DNA from: a virus
IMG/VR virus record: IMGVR_UViG_3300008339_000200
Coordinates: 1 to 37,211 of that record
Strand: one strand, 5' to 3'
Length of the DNA stretch: 37,211 nt
How positions within the stretch are numbered: the stretch's first letter is position 1; each line of letters begins with the position of its first letter. The position numbers and the translations under genes were made by a program. Below are positions 8,168 through 16,882 of the stretch, piece after piece. A model generated the notes under the pieces. It was not told where the DNA came from and searched no databases. It was given only the letters and a program-made list of their open reading frames with translations.

Positions 8168-10093
8168 TTAGCGATTGCCGCTTAGCTTTTCTATACTTTC
8201 TAAACGATTTTGCTGTATATCAGGAGGGGTAAGATATAAATCAATTTTGTTACCGCCTTGCATTACAGTGGTGCTATTAGAAGCAGCTGTAGCGGTATTA
8301 GTTTTAAGAGTTTCTGTCATTTGAGCTTCAAGTTTTTGTACGCTTTCGTTTATCCGTTCTGCGGCCGCGGCCATTTTGTCTAAAGCTTCAGATGTATTTG
8401 TATTATTTTCAGTTATTGTTTCAGTAATGGTATTATTAACTAACGTAGTCTGGCCTTGTATAAATCCTTTATTAAAAGCTTCGAGTTCTTTATTTTCTTG
8501 AGGTTGGTTTTCAGTTTCGACTGAAGAAGTAGTTTCTATATCTACATTATCGGTTTCTCCTGGTACTATTTTAAGCGGGGTATTTTCGCTGTCTGTTTCT
8601 AGAGAAGCGCCTCCGCTTTCTGCAAATGCATTAATTGCAGCTTCTGCGCCTTTTTTTCCGGCCCACACACCTGCTATGCCACCAATGAGCCCGCCAATAG
8701 TAGCTAATATCGGGGATGCAAAAATTGCGCCCGGGCCCGCCAAGCCACCTAATAACGCTCCAGCTTTAGCTCCTGCTAAAGTTCCCGCTAATGCACCTCC
8801 TGCTGTACCCGCACCGACCGTAACAGCTTCTCCAACAGACCCAGTTTGCTGGTAACGATCAGCTCCTTCATATGCTCCAGTTATAAGCGAGCCCGCTACT
8901 CCAGCTCGAGTCACATAAGTAGGTGGTTTAGGGACTGGAGCTTTAAATACTTTAGGGCCTGGTGGAACTCGTGGCGGACGAGGTGGTTTGTCACTGGTAG
9001 GCGGTTTAGAGGGTTTAGGAGGCTCAGGTACTCGAGGAGGTGGATTTGGCTGTGGCGGGTTTGGACGGTTTGTTCGGGAACTCGGACCAGGGTAGAGATT
9101 AGTACTAGATCCACTTTCTCCGGCCATAAAAGCTGGTCCTGAATTTAGCTCTTCAAACAAATCTTTTAATTTATCGTACGCTTTTTGATCAATATCTACT
9201 ATATTGACTTTAAATAAAGCCGTTTTTTGACGTTCTTCGTCTCGTGCTACTTCTTGAGGAGAAGGCGCATACCCAGGCAGTTTTTTTACAGGATAAGTAG
9301 AGCCAATAAGTTCTTTGTTAGTATTTTCACTTGTTTGAGCTGTCGTAGCTATCGGAGTGTTAGCAGCAGTTATAGCTTCTTTTATTTGTCTTTGTATATC
9401 ATTATCTTTAACTTTTTCTTCTTTTAAGCTTTTTATTTTTGCCTCTCGGGCTTCTTTTTCTTCTAGCTCAATTTCAGCTGTAGTTTTATCTAAATTTTTT
9501 CTGAAATATTTTTCTTGAGCTGCAGTTGCTTCTTCAGCTGCTTTTAGCACTTTTTCGAAGTCTTTATCAAATACAGACATCGTATCTAGTTTACTTCTTA
9601 ACTCAGATGCGTCTAAGCCTTTTTCATTTTTTATGTCTTTATCATATTTTGCTAATGCATCCTCTACAGCTTTATTTAATATCTGTTCACTTATTTCTTT
9701 TTTTCGGTTTTCTTTCTCTTTTTCTTCTTTCTCTAAACGAGCTTTTCTTTCTACCTCAAAATTTTTGTTTAACTCTTCTACGGATTTATTTAAGATTTCA
9801 AATCCGTTTGTTAAAGTCTTATTATTGCTTTCAGTTATTGCTTTAGTATTATTTTCAGATAGACTTTTGTATTCAGCAAACTTAACGATTAATTCGTTAA
9901 CTTTTTTAGTAAAACTACCTTCGTTATTGGGGTCGAATATTTTTTGTAAATTATCATTTAGTTTTTGAATTTGAGAAGAATCCTCCGGTAAGCTAAAATC
10001 CCCGCCAGCAACTCCTACGTTGAGCTGATCCTCTTTAGATAATACTGCAAGCAGTCTTCTTAAGACGTCTTCGAGTTGTTCGTTTTCCGGCAT
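8168..10093 (-). CDS. Tape-measure candidate, 641 aa
   Basis: Probable tail-length ruler, inferred from position and architecture. Residues 40-240 are strongly charged and helical (ARLEKEEKEKENRKKEIS, LEEKEAREAKIKSLKEEK), typical of coiled coil. Residues 342-391 are a proline-rich linker with many PP and PPKP units. Residues 395-490 are a Gly/Ala-rich hydrophobic region (ALAGTLAGAKAGALLGGL, then ATIGGLIGGIAGVWAGKKG) with the small-residue spacing of a membrane-inserting glycine zipper. The C-terminus is again helical and Asn/Thr-rich. Length is near T4 gp29 (590 aa), and the gene follows the two gp26/gp51-like genes. The membrane-active segment would fit DNA delivery at infection. Confidence 0.6.
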   Translation of the reverse strand: MPENEQLEDVLRRLLAVLSKEDQLNVGVAGGDFSLPEDSSQIQKLNDNLQKIFDPNNEGSFTKKVNELIVKFAEYKSLSENNTKAITESNNKTLTNGFEILNKSVEELNKNFEVERKARLEKEEKEKENRKKEISEQILNKAVEDALAKYDKDIKNEKGLDASELRSKLDTMSVFDKDFEKVLKAAEEATAAQEKYFRKNLDKTTAEIELEEKEAREAKIKSLKEEKVKDNDIQRQIKEAITAANTPIATTAQTSENTNKELIGSTYPVKKLPGYAPSPQEVARDEERQKTALFKVNIVDIDQKAYDKLKDLFEELNSGPAFMAGESGSSTNLYPGPSSRTNRPNPPQPNPPPRVPEPPKPSKPPTSDKPPRPPRVPPGPKVFKAPVPKPPTYVTRAGVAGSLITGAYEGADRYQQTGSVGEAVTVGAGTAGGALAGTLAGAKAGALLGGLAGPGAIFASPILATIGGLIGGIAGVWAGKKGAEAAINAFAESGGASLETDSENTPLKIVPGETDNVDIETTSSVETENQPQENKELEAFNKGFIQGQTTLVNNTITETITENNTNTSEALDKMAAAAERINESVQKLEAQMTETLKTNTATAASNSTTVMQGGNKIDLYLTPPDIQQNRLESIEKLSGNR

Positions 10094-10097
10094 CGAA

Positions 10098-10105
10098 ATA
10101 CTTAG
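10098..10105 (-). promoter_or_regulatory. Late-promoter-like element CTAAGTAT
   Basis: Minus-strand CCTAAGTAT, element ending four bases before the ATG of the tape-measure candidate; no Shine-Dalgarno sequence is visible there. Confidence 0.55.
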
Positions 10106-10118
10106 GCTGCCTCTGTAG

Positions 10119-10886
10119 TTATATTTCTACGAGAAACTCTGTATTAATATTCAAGACTATATCTGTCTCAATACCTTCTTTTTTAGCCTTTAAAGTTAAT
10201 ACCTCTGTATTTAAATTAAAAAGCATTCTAATAAACTCTCCTACTTTATTAATTAAATTTACTGGTAAAGTTTCAACAATTGCTATTTGCTCTTGCGGCG
10301 TAAACTGTTTAAAATTTATCAAAACACCTTCTACATAAATTTCTTTTATGCATTTGCATGTTTCTCCTATATACATATCTCCTAATGCCTCTACAAAATT
10401 TTTAACATCGTTTTTTGCAAGAGTTTGTTGATATCTCAGCTCTTTTTCGTGTTTATATTGTTCTATTATTTTAGGTACTTCTATATCAATTTTTATTTTA
10501 TCAAACTCAATAGTCTTAGCCAAGTCTTGTATCTTAGCTAGTTTATCTATACTTTCTGCTACTGCAGCATCTCCGTATTCGGATTTAATTATATCCCCGT
10601 GTAGAGTTTTACGGTATGCTAAAAGAATAGCTAGTCTATCTAGCACATTAAACTCCTTAGTTATATCCCAATCTAAACAATTCTCTGTTATAATTTCATA
10701 TGTTGCTATAATAAACTTAGTACGAAAAACTAAATTATCATATCCAGCGTCGTATAGTTTTTTTTGCTGGGCTCCGGTAATAGGGCGAAAACCTACTTCT
10801 CTTTTTAAAGAAGGTATGTAGATTTGCAAAATATTTTTATTTGCATAATCTTTAAGGGTATCGAGTACATTTTGTATGTTATTCAT
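10119..10886 (-). CDS. Baseplate hub assembly protein, T4 gp26/gp51-like
   Basis: A 255-aa protein with the opening typical of the T4 baseplate gp26 family: IYIPSLKREVGFRPITGAQQ followed by KKLYDAGYDN, then a helical section with FNVLDRLAILLAYRK. In T4, gp26 and gp51 assist formation of the central hub and are minor or catalytic components. This gene and its upstream neighbour share the layout (short beta N-terminus, 'lakl.i....yd.lairE' helix, helical remainder), so they look like divergent paralogues. It lies immediately before the tape-measure candidate, as expected for hub assembly factors. Confidence 0.62.
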   Translation of the reverse strand: MNNIQNVLDTLKDYANKNILQIYIPSLKREVGFRPITGAQQKKLYDAGYDNLVFRTKFIIATYEIITENCLDWDITKEFNVLDRLAILLAYRKTLHGDIIKSEYGDAAVAESIDKLAKIQDLAKTIEFDKIKIDIEVPKIIEQYKHEKELRYQQTLAKNDVKNFVEALGDMYIGETCKCIKEIYVEGVLINFKQFTPQEQIAIVETLPVNLINKVGEFIRMLFNLNTEVLTLKAKKEGIETDIVLNINTEFLVEI

Positions 10887-10888
10887 AT

Positions 10889-11779
10889 TTAAAAGCCAAA
10901 TTCGGTATTATGTTCAGTTTTTGGATTATTTTTTGTGTTGGTATTTTTTTTATTTTCTTCTAAAAAGTAATTCCAATATACTTGTATTTCTGCTGGGGTA
11001 ATTGAATCTACATATTCAGCACTAAATTTACAATGAGTAACAACGTTATACATAGCTTTGTAAACATTATTAAGTTCTTCTATAAAAAGATACTCTAATA
11101 ATTCGCACAATGCAGTAGAATCTATATTGCCTGTAATTTTATAAATTGTTTTACTTGTATGCGGGGATACTATTTTTATTAAATTTTTTTCCGAATTATG
11201 TTTTTTTGCTTGAGCTATTTGCAAGCGGGCTTGTAGTAAATGACTAGCTGGTAAGTGTTCAATTATAATTTTTTTTTCGTCAAACTTATAACTATCCAGT
11301 TTTATAATTTTTTCGGTAATTATTTCAGTAATACTCGCACAAAGATCTTCAGAATTATTTTCCGTTAATAGTATTGTTTCGTCTTTTATACCCGTAAACA
11401 AACTATGCTTTGTAGTTAAATTATCTGTTTTTACTGTTACTTCAGTTATTAATTCGTCTAAGGTTTTTTGTATATCGTTAATTGCTGTTTGATAGTTAAA
11501 ACTCGCATTTGAATCCGGACAGGTACATTTTAAATTTAAATCAGGGCTCACACAAACTTCTCTTATAGTTAAAAAAATTGCAAGTTTATCAATAATTGTT
11601 AAATTTACTAGCTCTTTTACCTCTATTATTTCTTGCAAAATAAAATTGAACAATTCGATAGTCTTTAACTTATCTCCAACATACAAAGATTTTACCAAAT
11701 TTCTATATGTTTTATAGTTTAACTCTTTAACATATATAAATTTTTTTTGACTTGGTAAAAAAGCTTTTAACTTGAACAT
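10889..11779 (-). CDS. Baseplate hub assembly protein, second T4 gp26/gp51-like copy
   Basis: A 296-aa protein of the same general type as the next gene: FKLKAFLPSQKKFIYVKELN, then NYKTYRNLVKSLYVGDKLK and LTIIDKLAIFLTIREVCV. Unlike its neighbour it carries a short cysteine pair (LKCTCPDSNASFNYQ) that could be a remnant metal site or strand turn. The C-terminus is Lys/Asn-rich and low complexity. It starts three bases after the upstream tube-like gene and ends three bases before its paralogue, so the pair is surely co-transcribed. Assignment to the T4 baseplate family is by pattern; the exact T4 counterpart (gp26 or gp51) cannot be decided. Confidence 0.55.
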   Translation of the reverse strand: MFKLKAFLPSQKKFIYVKELNYKTYRNLVKSLYVGDKLKTIELFNFILQEIIEVKELVNLTIIDKLAIFLTIREVCVSPDLNLKCTCPDSNASFNYQTAINDIQKTLDELITEVTVKTDNLTTKHSLFTGIKDETILLTENNSEDLCASITEIITEKIIKLDSYKFDEKKIIIEHLPASHLLQARLQIAQAKKHNSEKNLIKIVSPHTSKTIYKITGNIDSTALCELLEYLFIEELNNVYKAMYNVVTHCKFSAEYVDSITPAEIQVYWNYFLEENKKNTNTKNNPKTEHNTEFGF

Positions 11780-11781
11780 AA

Positions 11782-12510
11782 TTACGATCTATCGCCATCA
11801 ATATTGGTAATCTTGTATGATTTATATGTCCAATTCGTATTTACCACTCGTACATTGCCGTTTTCCCCGTAAGCATACGTAAAATCCGGAACCGAAACTG
11901 GAGCGCAGTCAATATATGTAATTTGTTTGCGAGTAGAATTGCTATTTTTAGAAAACCCGTCTATATGCCATACCTCAAGATTTCCCTTCACTCTTTGATT
12001 TTCAGTTTGTCGGCCGAACAAGCCGAAGGTGCTTACTGCAAATAACCATGGTCTTAAAATATAATCCGTAAAGGAAATATTAGTTTCTATAAAACTTATT
12101 GTTAAATTATTAGGATCATTACGGCCCTTAATAACAGGCGCTGAAAGCAAATTACCGTGTACATTTGTATTAGTGCTTGGACCCACTCTACCGCTAGCTA
12201 AAGTCTCTCCAGGTATTGTTACTCCGGTAGCAAATACTATCCGGCCATTAATTTTTTTATCTTCTTCTATAAATTTAATTAATTCCCCTCGTAAACCACG
12301 AATGTCTTCCCATTGAGCATTTTCATCGTAATAATCTTGTATAACATTATTAATAGCTAAATAAGGGATGCTATCAATCTTTACTATAAAATTTGCTTCA
12401 GAAGGTATAGAAAAAGTATTATCTTCCCTCTGTAAATTATTTAATATTGAGGCTAGTTCCGAAGTACTACCTAATCCTTTCGGTCCGAGAGTTGGACTGT
12501 CAATAGGCAT
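11782..12510 (-). CDS. Tail tube-fold protein, most divergent of the group
   Basis: A 242-aa protein. Core strands resemble the tube fold: ANFIVKIDSIPYL near residue 40, a 'VTIPGETL' phrase where its neighbours have 'LPsR.I', NNLTISFIETNISFTDYILR, and a C-terminal VPDFTYAYGENGNVRVVNTN ending in WTYKSYKI. It is longer between the first strands and carries an acidic/charged insertion (EDIRGLRGELIKFIEEDKK). Candidate role: tube initiator or the last tube-like ring against the baseplate. No late-promoter-like element precedes it; it is probably read with the upstream 222-aa gene. Confidence 0.6.
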   Translation of the reverse strand: MPIDSPTLGPKGLGSTSELASILNNLQREDNTFSIPSEANFIVKIDSIPYLAINNVIQDYYDENAQWEDIRGLRGELIKFIEEDKKINGRIVFATGVTIPGETLASGRVGPSTNTNVHGNLLSAPVIKGRNDPNNLTISFIETNISFTDYILRPWLFAVSTFGLFGRQTENQRVKGNLEVWHIDGFSKNSNSTRKQITYIDCAPVSVPDFTYAYGENGNVRVVNTNWTYKSYKITNIDGDRS

Positions 12511-12521
12511 ACTAATTAAAT

Positions 12522-13190
12522 TTAACGTCTAAACACTTGCCCTACTGCTTGAGTGGCGCGGGTTAAGCTACGAGCTGTATTAGTAATTGCGTTAAGTGTA
12601 CCGAGCAGACCGCCTTGTTGCTGTTTGATTGAACTTCTATCAACTTCGCTTACCCAGTATTGATATGCAATTGTAGCTTTTATTTCTTGTATACTACCAT
12701 TACCGGTCATTTTATAATCTATTGCTCCTAGATCAGTAATATAAGCCCCATAAAGACTATATGTACTAATTGTATACATTTGATCGTCTAATAAAATTAA
12801 ATCAATTACATTTTCTGTACCTGGTAAAGTAATATTATTATTTTGACTATTAAAGGGGCTAAATGTATTTGACATCGCACCTTCTAATCTTTGACGAAGC
12901 TCTAATGCTTGGTCTGCGTAAAAAGTTATACTCCAGCTTTCAGAATTAGGATAAGTAGCAGCTCCCGGTACGTTAAAGTTGAGCCCCATATACGGAGCTT
13001 TAATATTTTCTATTCTACGAGAAGGAAGAGCTGCACTTTTAACATATACCAAATCATCTTCACCAAATAAATCTTGCCCGCCAGCAACAATAAAACTATT
13101 AACTCTTAATTGGAAATCTCTAGAAAACTTTTTTTGAGTAGCTACTCTATAAAAGTTTGAAATATTTTGATTAGTCTGATAAGTTGCCAT
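12522..13190 (-). CDS. Tail tube paralogue, 222 aa
   Basis: A clear homologue of the main tube protein at 14032-14553. Shared features include NFYRVATQKKFSRDFQLRV at the N-terminus, LVYVKSAALPSRRIENI, YMGLNFNVPGAATYPNSESW, and the C-terminal YSLYGAYITDLGAIDYKMTG with ATIAYQYWVSE. It then adds about 45 residues, Gln-rich and basic, that the main tube protein lacks. It is likely a minor tube or tube-junction protein. Its own late-promoter-like CTAAGTAT precedes the ATG by seven bases and overlaps the stop of the upstream paralogue. Confidence 0.75.
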   Translation of the reverse strand: MATYQTNQNISNFYRVATQKKFSRDFQLRVNSFIVAGGQDLFGEDDLVYVKSAALPSRRIENIKAPYMGLNFNVPGAATYPNSESWSITFYADQALELRQRLEGAMSNTFSPFNSQNNNITLPGTENVIDLILLDDQMYTISTYSLYGAYITDLGAIDYKMTGNGSIQEIKATIAYQYWVSEVDRSSIKQQQGGLLGTLNAITNTARSLTRATQAVGQVFRR

Positions 13191-13197
13191 CTTAATA

Positions 13198-13205
13198 ATA
13201 CTTAG
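13198..13205 (-). promoter_or_regulatory. Late-promoter-like element CTAAGTAT
   Basis: Minus-strand CCTAAGTAT seven bases before the ATG of the 222-aa tube paralogue; its TAA is the stop codon of the upstream gene (13202-13204). Confidence 0.55.
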
Positions 13206-13978
13206 GCTGTACCTGCTAGGTTAGGGTTTATTTGATTATTTACCGGTACAGCTGAACGCAATGTGTTTTTTATTAAAGCTGTAGTTTCATTAGAACCAAT
13301 ATATTGAAACGCAAATGTTGTAGTTATAGAAGCTATACCGCCTGCAGTGGTAGTATTATAAGCTATATCTCCGAGATTTATCGGAAAACAACCATACAGT
13401 TTATAATCTCTTACCGGCTGCATATTAAAAATATCTATTCTATCCTGTTTAGATCTTTTGTCTTTTATTTCTCTGTTTCCTCTTTCTAATTTACCCGCTC
13501 CTAACTGCACTGGTTTGTATAACGTTAAAGTTATATCCGTATGAGCGGTTTGATTAGATTTAAATCCGTGCTCATTATAAACTTGTTGACTCCAATACTC
13601 AAATATGTCTTTAATTAGATAGGTATCGTCGGAGTAAAAAGTAAGAGCCCAATTTAAAGAACTAGGGTAAGATGCTGCAATTGGTACGTTAAAGCTAAAA
13701 TTTTTATAGTTTAATTTAGCCGTACTTATTTTTCTACTTGGTATACTACCTGCTTTTACATAAAGTAACTTACTTGGTGTAAAAAATCTGTTAATAGCTC
13801 TTTCTCCAGTTTGTAACTCTTTTATATTAGTTATATTAGTTACTCTGAATAAATTGTCTTTTGCAAACCCTAGCCGTTGAGCTGCTTGATAAAAGCCTTT
13901 TAAAGAATCGTCTGAGACAGATCCTCGTAACGGAGTTTCGTTTACTACAAATGGGGGCAGCTTAACAATATCAGCCAT
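13202..13978 (-). CDS. Tail tube paralogue, 258 aa
   Basis: Homologous to the main tube protein over the core: GFYQAAQRLGFAKDNLFRV, LLYVKAGSIPSRKISTAKL, FSFNVPIAASYPSSLNWALT, YKLYGCFPINLGDIAYNTTT, TTFAFQYIGSNE. It differs by a 25-residue N-terminal extension, a charged insertion after residue 165 (ERGNREIKDKRSKQDRID) and a C-terminal tail. It is the first gene after the internal terminator and has its own ATAAGTAT element between hairpin and ATG, so it may be expressed independently of, and more weakly than, the sheath and main tube. Confidence 0.74.
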   Translation of the reverse strand: MADIVKLPPFVVNETPLRGSVSDDSLKGFYQAAQRLGFAKDNLFRVTNITNIKELQTGERAINRFFTPSKLLYVKAGSIPSRKISTAKLNYKNFSFNVPIAASYPSSLNWALTFYSDDTYLIKDIFEYWSQQVYNEHGFKSNQTAHTDITLTLYKPVQLGAGKLERGNREIKDKRSKQDRIDIFNMQPVRDYKLYGCFPINLGDIAYNTTTAGGIASITTTFAFQYIGSNETTALIKNTLRSAVPVNNQINPNLAGTA

Positions 13979-13982
13979 ACAG

Positions 13983-13990
13983 ATACTTAT
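13983..13990 (-). promoter_or_regulatory. Late-promoter-like element ATAAGTAT
   Basis: Minus-strand ATAAGTAT four bases before the ATG of the 258-aa gene and 11 bases downstream (in the sense of transcription) of the internal terminator, where a new promoter would be needed. Confidence 0.6.
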
Positions 13991-14001
13991 CTCTGTACAT
14001 T

Positions 14002-14024
14002 AAAAAACCCCCTTACGGGGGTTT
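14002..14024 (-). terminator. Rho-independent terminator inside the tail operon
   Basis: Minus-strand AAACCCCC-GTAA-GGGGGTTTTTT: eight-base perfect stem with tetraloop followed by six T's. It lies eight bases after the stop of the main tube gene and before the three minor tube paralogues. Confidence 0.9.
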
Positions 14025-14031
14025 GTGAGTT

Positions 14032-14553
14032 TTATTCGTGGCGCCAGTAGTGGTATGCTAGCGTTGCATTAAACGTTAGTGGTGTACCAGTACCTGCAAC
14101 ATTATATGCTACATTTCCTAAAGATACTACATAAACCCCGTATAATTTATACGTATTAACTATTTGTAATTTATCATCTACAAGGTTTAACTGAATTACT
14201 TTATCAACTCCGCGTGGAGATAAATCTCCAGTACTCGTAGCATCATCAAAAACTTTACCGATTTGCCAGTCTTCGAATTTTTTACGAATGACCCCGTTTT
14301 TATCATTACGGAACGTCACAGCCCAAGCGTTACTACCTGGATACTTTACTGTACCCGGCACATTAAAGTCAAGCCCCATATAAGTTGCGGTTTGATTACT
14401 AATAGTGCGGTCAGGAAGATTAGCGGTGGTAATATAAACGAAATCGTCTTCGTTGAATGTATCTTCCCCGATAGAGACTACCCGTAACATATAGTCACGG
14501 GCAAAGTCTCTAGCTTGGGATACCCGAAAGAAGTCTTGTATTGTTTGAGCCAT
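14032..14553 (-). CDS. Major tail tube protein, gp19-like
   Basis: The tube monomer that polymerises inside the sheath. At 173 aa it is close to T4 gp19 (163 aa) and has no insertions, unlike the downstream paralogues. Visible tube-family features: DFFRVSQARDFARDYMLRV, FVYITTANLPDRTISNQ, YMGLDFNVPGTVKYPGSNAW, VTFRNDKNGVIRKKFEDW, YKLYGVYVVSLGNVAYNVAG, and the terminal ATLAYHYWRHE. It follows the sheath gene directly and is closed by a strong terminator, so sheath and tube form the high-expression part of the operon. A CTAAATAT element lies five bases before its ATG. Confidence 0.85.
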   Translation of the reverse strand: MAQTIQDFFRVSQARDFARDYMLRVVSIGEDTFNEDDFVYITTANLPDRTISNQTATYMGLDFNVPGTVKYPGSNAWAVTFRNDKNGVIRKKFEDWQIGKVFDDATSTGDLSPRGVDKVIQLNLVDDKLQIVNTYKLYGVYVVSLGNVAYNVAGTGTPLTFNATLAYHYWRHE

Positions 14554-14558
14554 ATTGA

Positions 14559-14566
14559 ATATTTAG
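14559..14566 (-). promoter_or_regulatory. Late-promoter-like element CTAAATAT
   Basis: Minus-strand CCTAAATAT five bases before the tail tube ATG. One of the closer matches to the T4 late promoter TATAAATA. Confidence 0.6.
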
Positions 14567-14573
14567 GTTAAAC

Positions 14574-16832
14574 TTAGCTTATTAACTCTTGGAAGTTTTG
14601 AGATGTTCTTGTGCAGTAGAAGTTGACCAAGATAAATTCGGCAGTACGAACTGGCTTGATATAAATGTCTACTACTAAAGTATTATCATCAATTAACTCT
14701 GGAGTGTTGTTTGTAGTATTGCATACAATTAAGTAATCGAATAAGCCTTGAGTGTTCTTAGCAAGATCAAATACCGGGGTAATTGTATTAACTAAACGGC
14801 TACGAGTAAATGTAGTGTTTGGCTCGAATACGAAGAATTTAGCTGTATTAAACACAGACTTTTCTAAGTAGAGGAACAGACGGCGTACATTTAGACGATC
14901 AAATGCGCTTGGAGCTTTGAGTAAGGTCTTTTGACCCATTATTGTGTATCCTTCGTTAGGGAAGAACACTACTGGGTTTACAGACACCTTATAGAGTAAG
15001 TCGCGTTGCTTTTGCTGAGGATTTACACCAAGGTCATTAATACCAGTAATAGTACCACGATTTAAACCTGCAGGCGCGCCCCAAGGGTAAGCAATTGCAT
15101 CATTACGACTAAACGCTGCAGCTGCAAAACCAGAAAATGGCAACCAAACGTTTTTGTTTGTGTATTGATCAGTTGCTCTTGCCCAGTTACCGTAAGTTGT
15201 AGAGTAACTCGAATTTAAGTTACTATAAAGGTTACGCAATGGCCAGTAAATGTTTTGAGAGAAGTTTTTGCTCTTGTCATCTAAGGTCTTAAAGTTTTGA
15301 CCTTGTACGAATACCCAACGTAACGGATCAGAAATGAATACTAAGTCTTTACGTTCATTTCTTGCAAAATTATCAAACTTTGTTGTAATGCCTACCCAAG
15401 CATTTACTGTATCGTTTGATACCGCATTACCAGTTGAGGATGTTAAGGCCTGTACGTTGGTTTTTAATGAGCCGCTCCAGTAGGTATCATCAAATGCAGC
15501 AGAACCAGCCGCTGCGATTGTTGAAATACCACCGTCAATTACTACATCAAGACTTAACGTGTCTGGGTTTTGAGCAAGATTCAATATCTTGTCAACTTTA
15601 GTACTTACGTTGCCTACTACTTTTTGATTTTCTGTACCAAGTGTAGGAGAGTAAACTCCAAGAGCGTATAGGTTATTTGCAGCAGCGTGTCCACCACCTG
15701 AAGCCGTATTGAATATACTTGAAGTAGATCTTAATACTCTTATAGCTTTATTAGCATTACCGTTACTATCTAACCAAGATGTATTATCAGCGATATTTGG
15801 ATTTACAAATATAGTTAAATTTGGGGAGGTATTATTTACAAGAGTGTTTATAAAATAGCTTTGTGGCTGGCCCCCGTTTGGATCTTGAATTTTGCGATCA
15901 GAATAGAACGAACCTGTATAGCCTTCTTGTAGTACGTATTCGAGAGTTAAAGCTGTAGGAGAGAAAGGCGAAACTCTTACTTTAAATAATGAAAATATCG
16001 CAGTATCTTGATACGCGGTGCCAGCTATATTAAACGAAGGAATATTTTCAATATCTTGAGAAACACTACCTACATTAGCAGTTGCAGTTGCACTTAGCTG
16101 AAACTGGTAACGAGTATTTGGTACTGCAGTGTATGCGCTGGTAGCAGCTGTTTGGGCTGCAATTGTATCGATTGTTAAAGCTGCATCAAAATCAGTAGAA
16201 GGATTTAAGTTAGCATTATCTGCAAGATTAAAATAAAACCCTTCAAATTTTTCGTTAATTGTGGTTTTTGCTTTATTGAGCACAATTAAACCAGCTGCAC
16301 TTAATTCAGTAAAGCCTGTAAATACAGGCGCTGTACTTGCTGCTGCAGTTGCCCATTGTAGACCGCCTTGTAATACTAAATTGTATTGGTCATCTGTAAG
16401 CTCAACTAATGTTGGTTGAGTTAAGTAGTAAGCACCAGCAGCGCTTAGTGCGGTGCCGTTTGCTACTGGAGCAGTTGCATCTGTTGCAGATGCTGCAACT
16501 ACTGGAAATACTAACGCACTATACTTGCTAGAAAATCCTTCCCCAGCTTCAGCACCGTAAGGTAAGCGAGCGACATTTACAACTGCATTTGTGCCACCAT
16601 TAAAAAGCTGTCTTACAGAGTAGTAAAAATAGCGCTCTGCTGCATTGGTAGGAGTACCATATATTGTCTCAAAATCAGCAACACTTGCTACGTTAAGAAT
16701 TTCGTAGGTTGGACCTTGAGGCGCGAAACCGGTCACCAAGAAGCTTGTACCATTAGGAGCATTAAGTCTTGTGCTAAGATCGATTTCGCGAATTTCTACG
16801 CCAGGAGATTGTATAGTACGAGTGTTGGCCAT
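14574..16832 (-). CDS. Contractile tail sheath protein, gp18-like
   Basis: The contractile outer tube of the tail. The opening TRTIQSPGVEIREIDLS (residues 4-20) is the hallmark of phage sheath proteins, followed by GTSFLVTGFAPQGP, FETIYGTPTNAAERYFYYSV and GTNAVVNVARLPYG. The C-terminal domain has GYTIMGQKTLL, NVRRLFLYLEKSV, FVFEPNTTFTRSRLVNTI, and the terminal VDIYIKPVRTAEFILVNF phrase, which provides the handshake strands linking subunits. At 752 aa it is longer than T4 gp18 (659 aa), the extra length lying in the variable, Ala/Thr-rich outer domains at about 110-300. The start is fixed by the conserved N-terminus. Its late-promoter-like element is farther upstream (17 bases) than elsewhere. 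Confidence 0.93.
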   Translation of the reverse strand: MANTRTIQSPGVEIREIDLSTRLNAPNGTSFLVTGFAPQGPTYEILNVASVADFETIYGTPTNAAERYFYYSVRQLFNGGTNAVVNVARLPYGAEAGEGFSSKYSALVFPVVAASATDATAPVANGTALSAAGAYYLTQPTLVELTDDQYNLVLQGGLQWATAAASTAPVFTGFTELSAAGLIVLNKAKTTINEKFEGFYFNLADNANLNPSTDFDAALTIDTIAAQTAATSAYTAVPNTRYQFQLSATATANVGSVSQDIENIPSFNIAGTAYQDTAIFSLFKVRVSPFSPTALTLEYVLQEGYTGSFYSDRKIQDPNGGQPQSYFINTLVNNTSPNLTIFVNPNIADNTSWLDSNGNANKAIRVLRSTSSIFNTASGGGHAAANNLYALGVYSPTLGTENQKVVGNVSTKVDKILNLAQNPDTLSLDVVIDGGISTIAAAGSAAFDDTYWSGSLKTNVQALTSSTGNAVSNDTVNAWVGITTKFDNFARNERKDLVFISDPLRWVFVQGQNFKTLDDKSKNFSQNIYWPLRNLYSNLNSSYSTTYGNWARATDQYTNKNVWLPFSGFAAAAFSRNDAIAYPWGAPAGLNRGTITGINDLGVNPQQKQRDLLYKVSVNPVVFFPNEGYTIMGQKTLLKAPSAFDRLNVRRLFLYLEKSVFNTAKFFVFEPNTTFTRSRLVNTITPVFDLAKNTQGLFDYLIVCNTTNNTPELIDDNTLVVDIYIKPVRTAEFILVNFYCTRTSQNFQELIS

Positions 16833-16849
16833 AAAGTTTTTGTATACTA

Positions 16850-16857
16850 TTATTTAG
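16850..16857 (-). promoter_or_regulatory. Late-promoter-like element CTAAATAA
   Basis: Minus-strand CCTAAATAA 17 bases before the sheath ATG, leaving room for a short leader; it is the only site of the set spaced beyond 9 bases. Confidence 0.5.
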
Positions 16858-16882
16858 GCAAATTCAGAAGGGATTCCTGAGA

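Noticed and set aside
8846-9968. Plus-strand frames opposite the tape-measure candidate
   Set aside because: They are Phe/Leu/Ser or Arg/Trp-rich mirrors of the charged and proline-rich coding strand, without plausible starts.
16858-16882. Imperfect inverted repeat TCAGAAGGGATTCCTGA near the sheath leader
   Set aside because: The arms are short and mismatched with no T-run; not convincing as terminator or operator.
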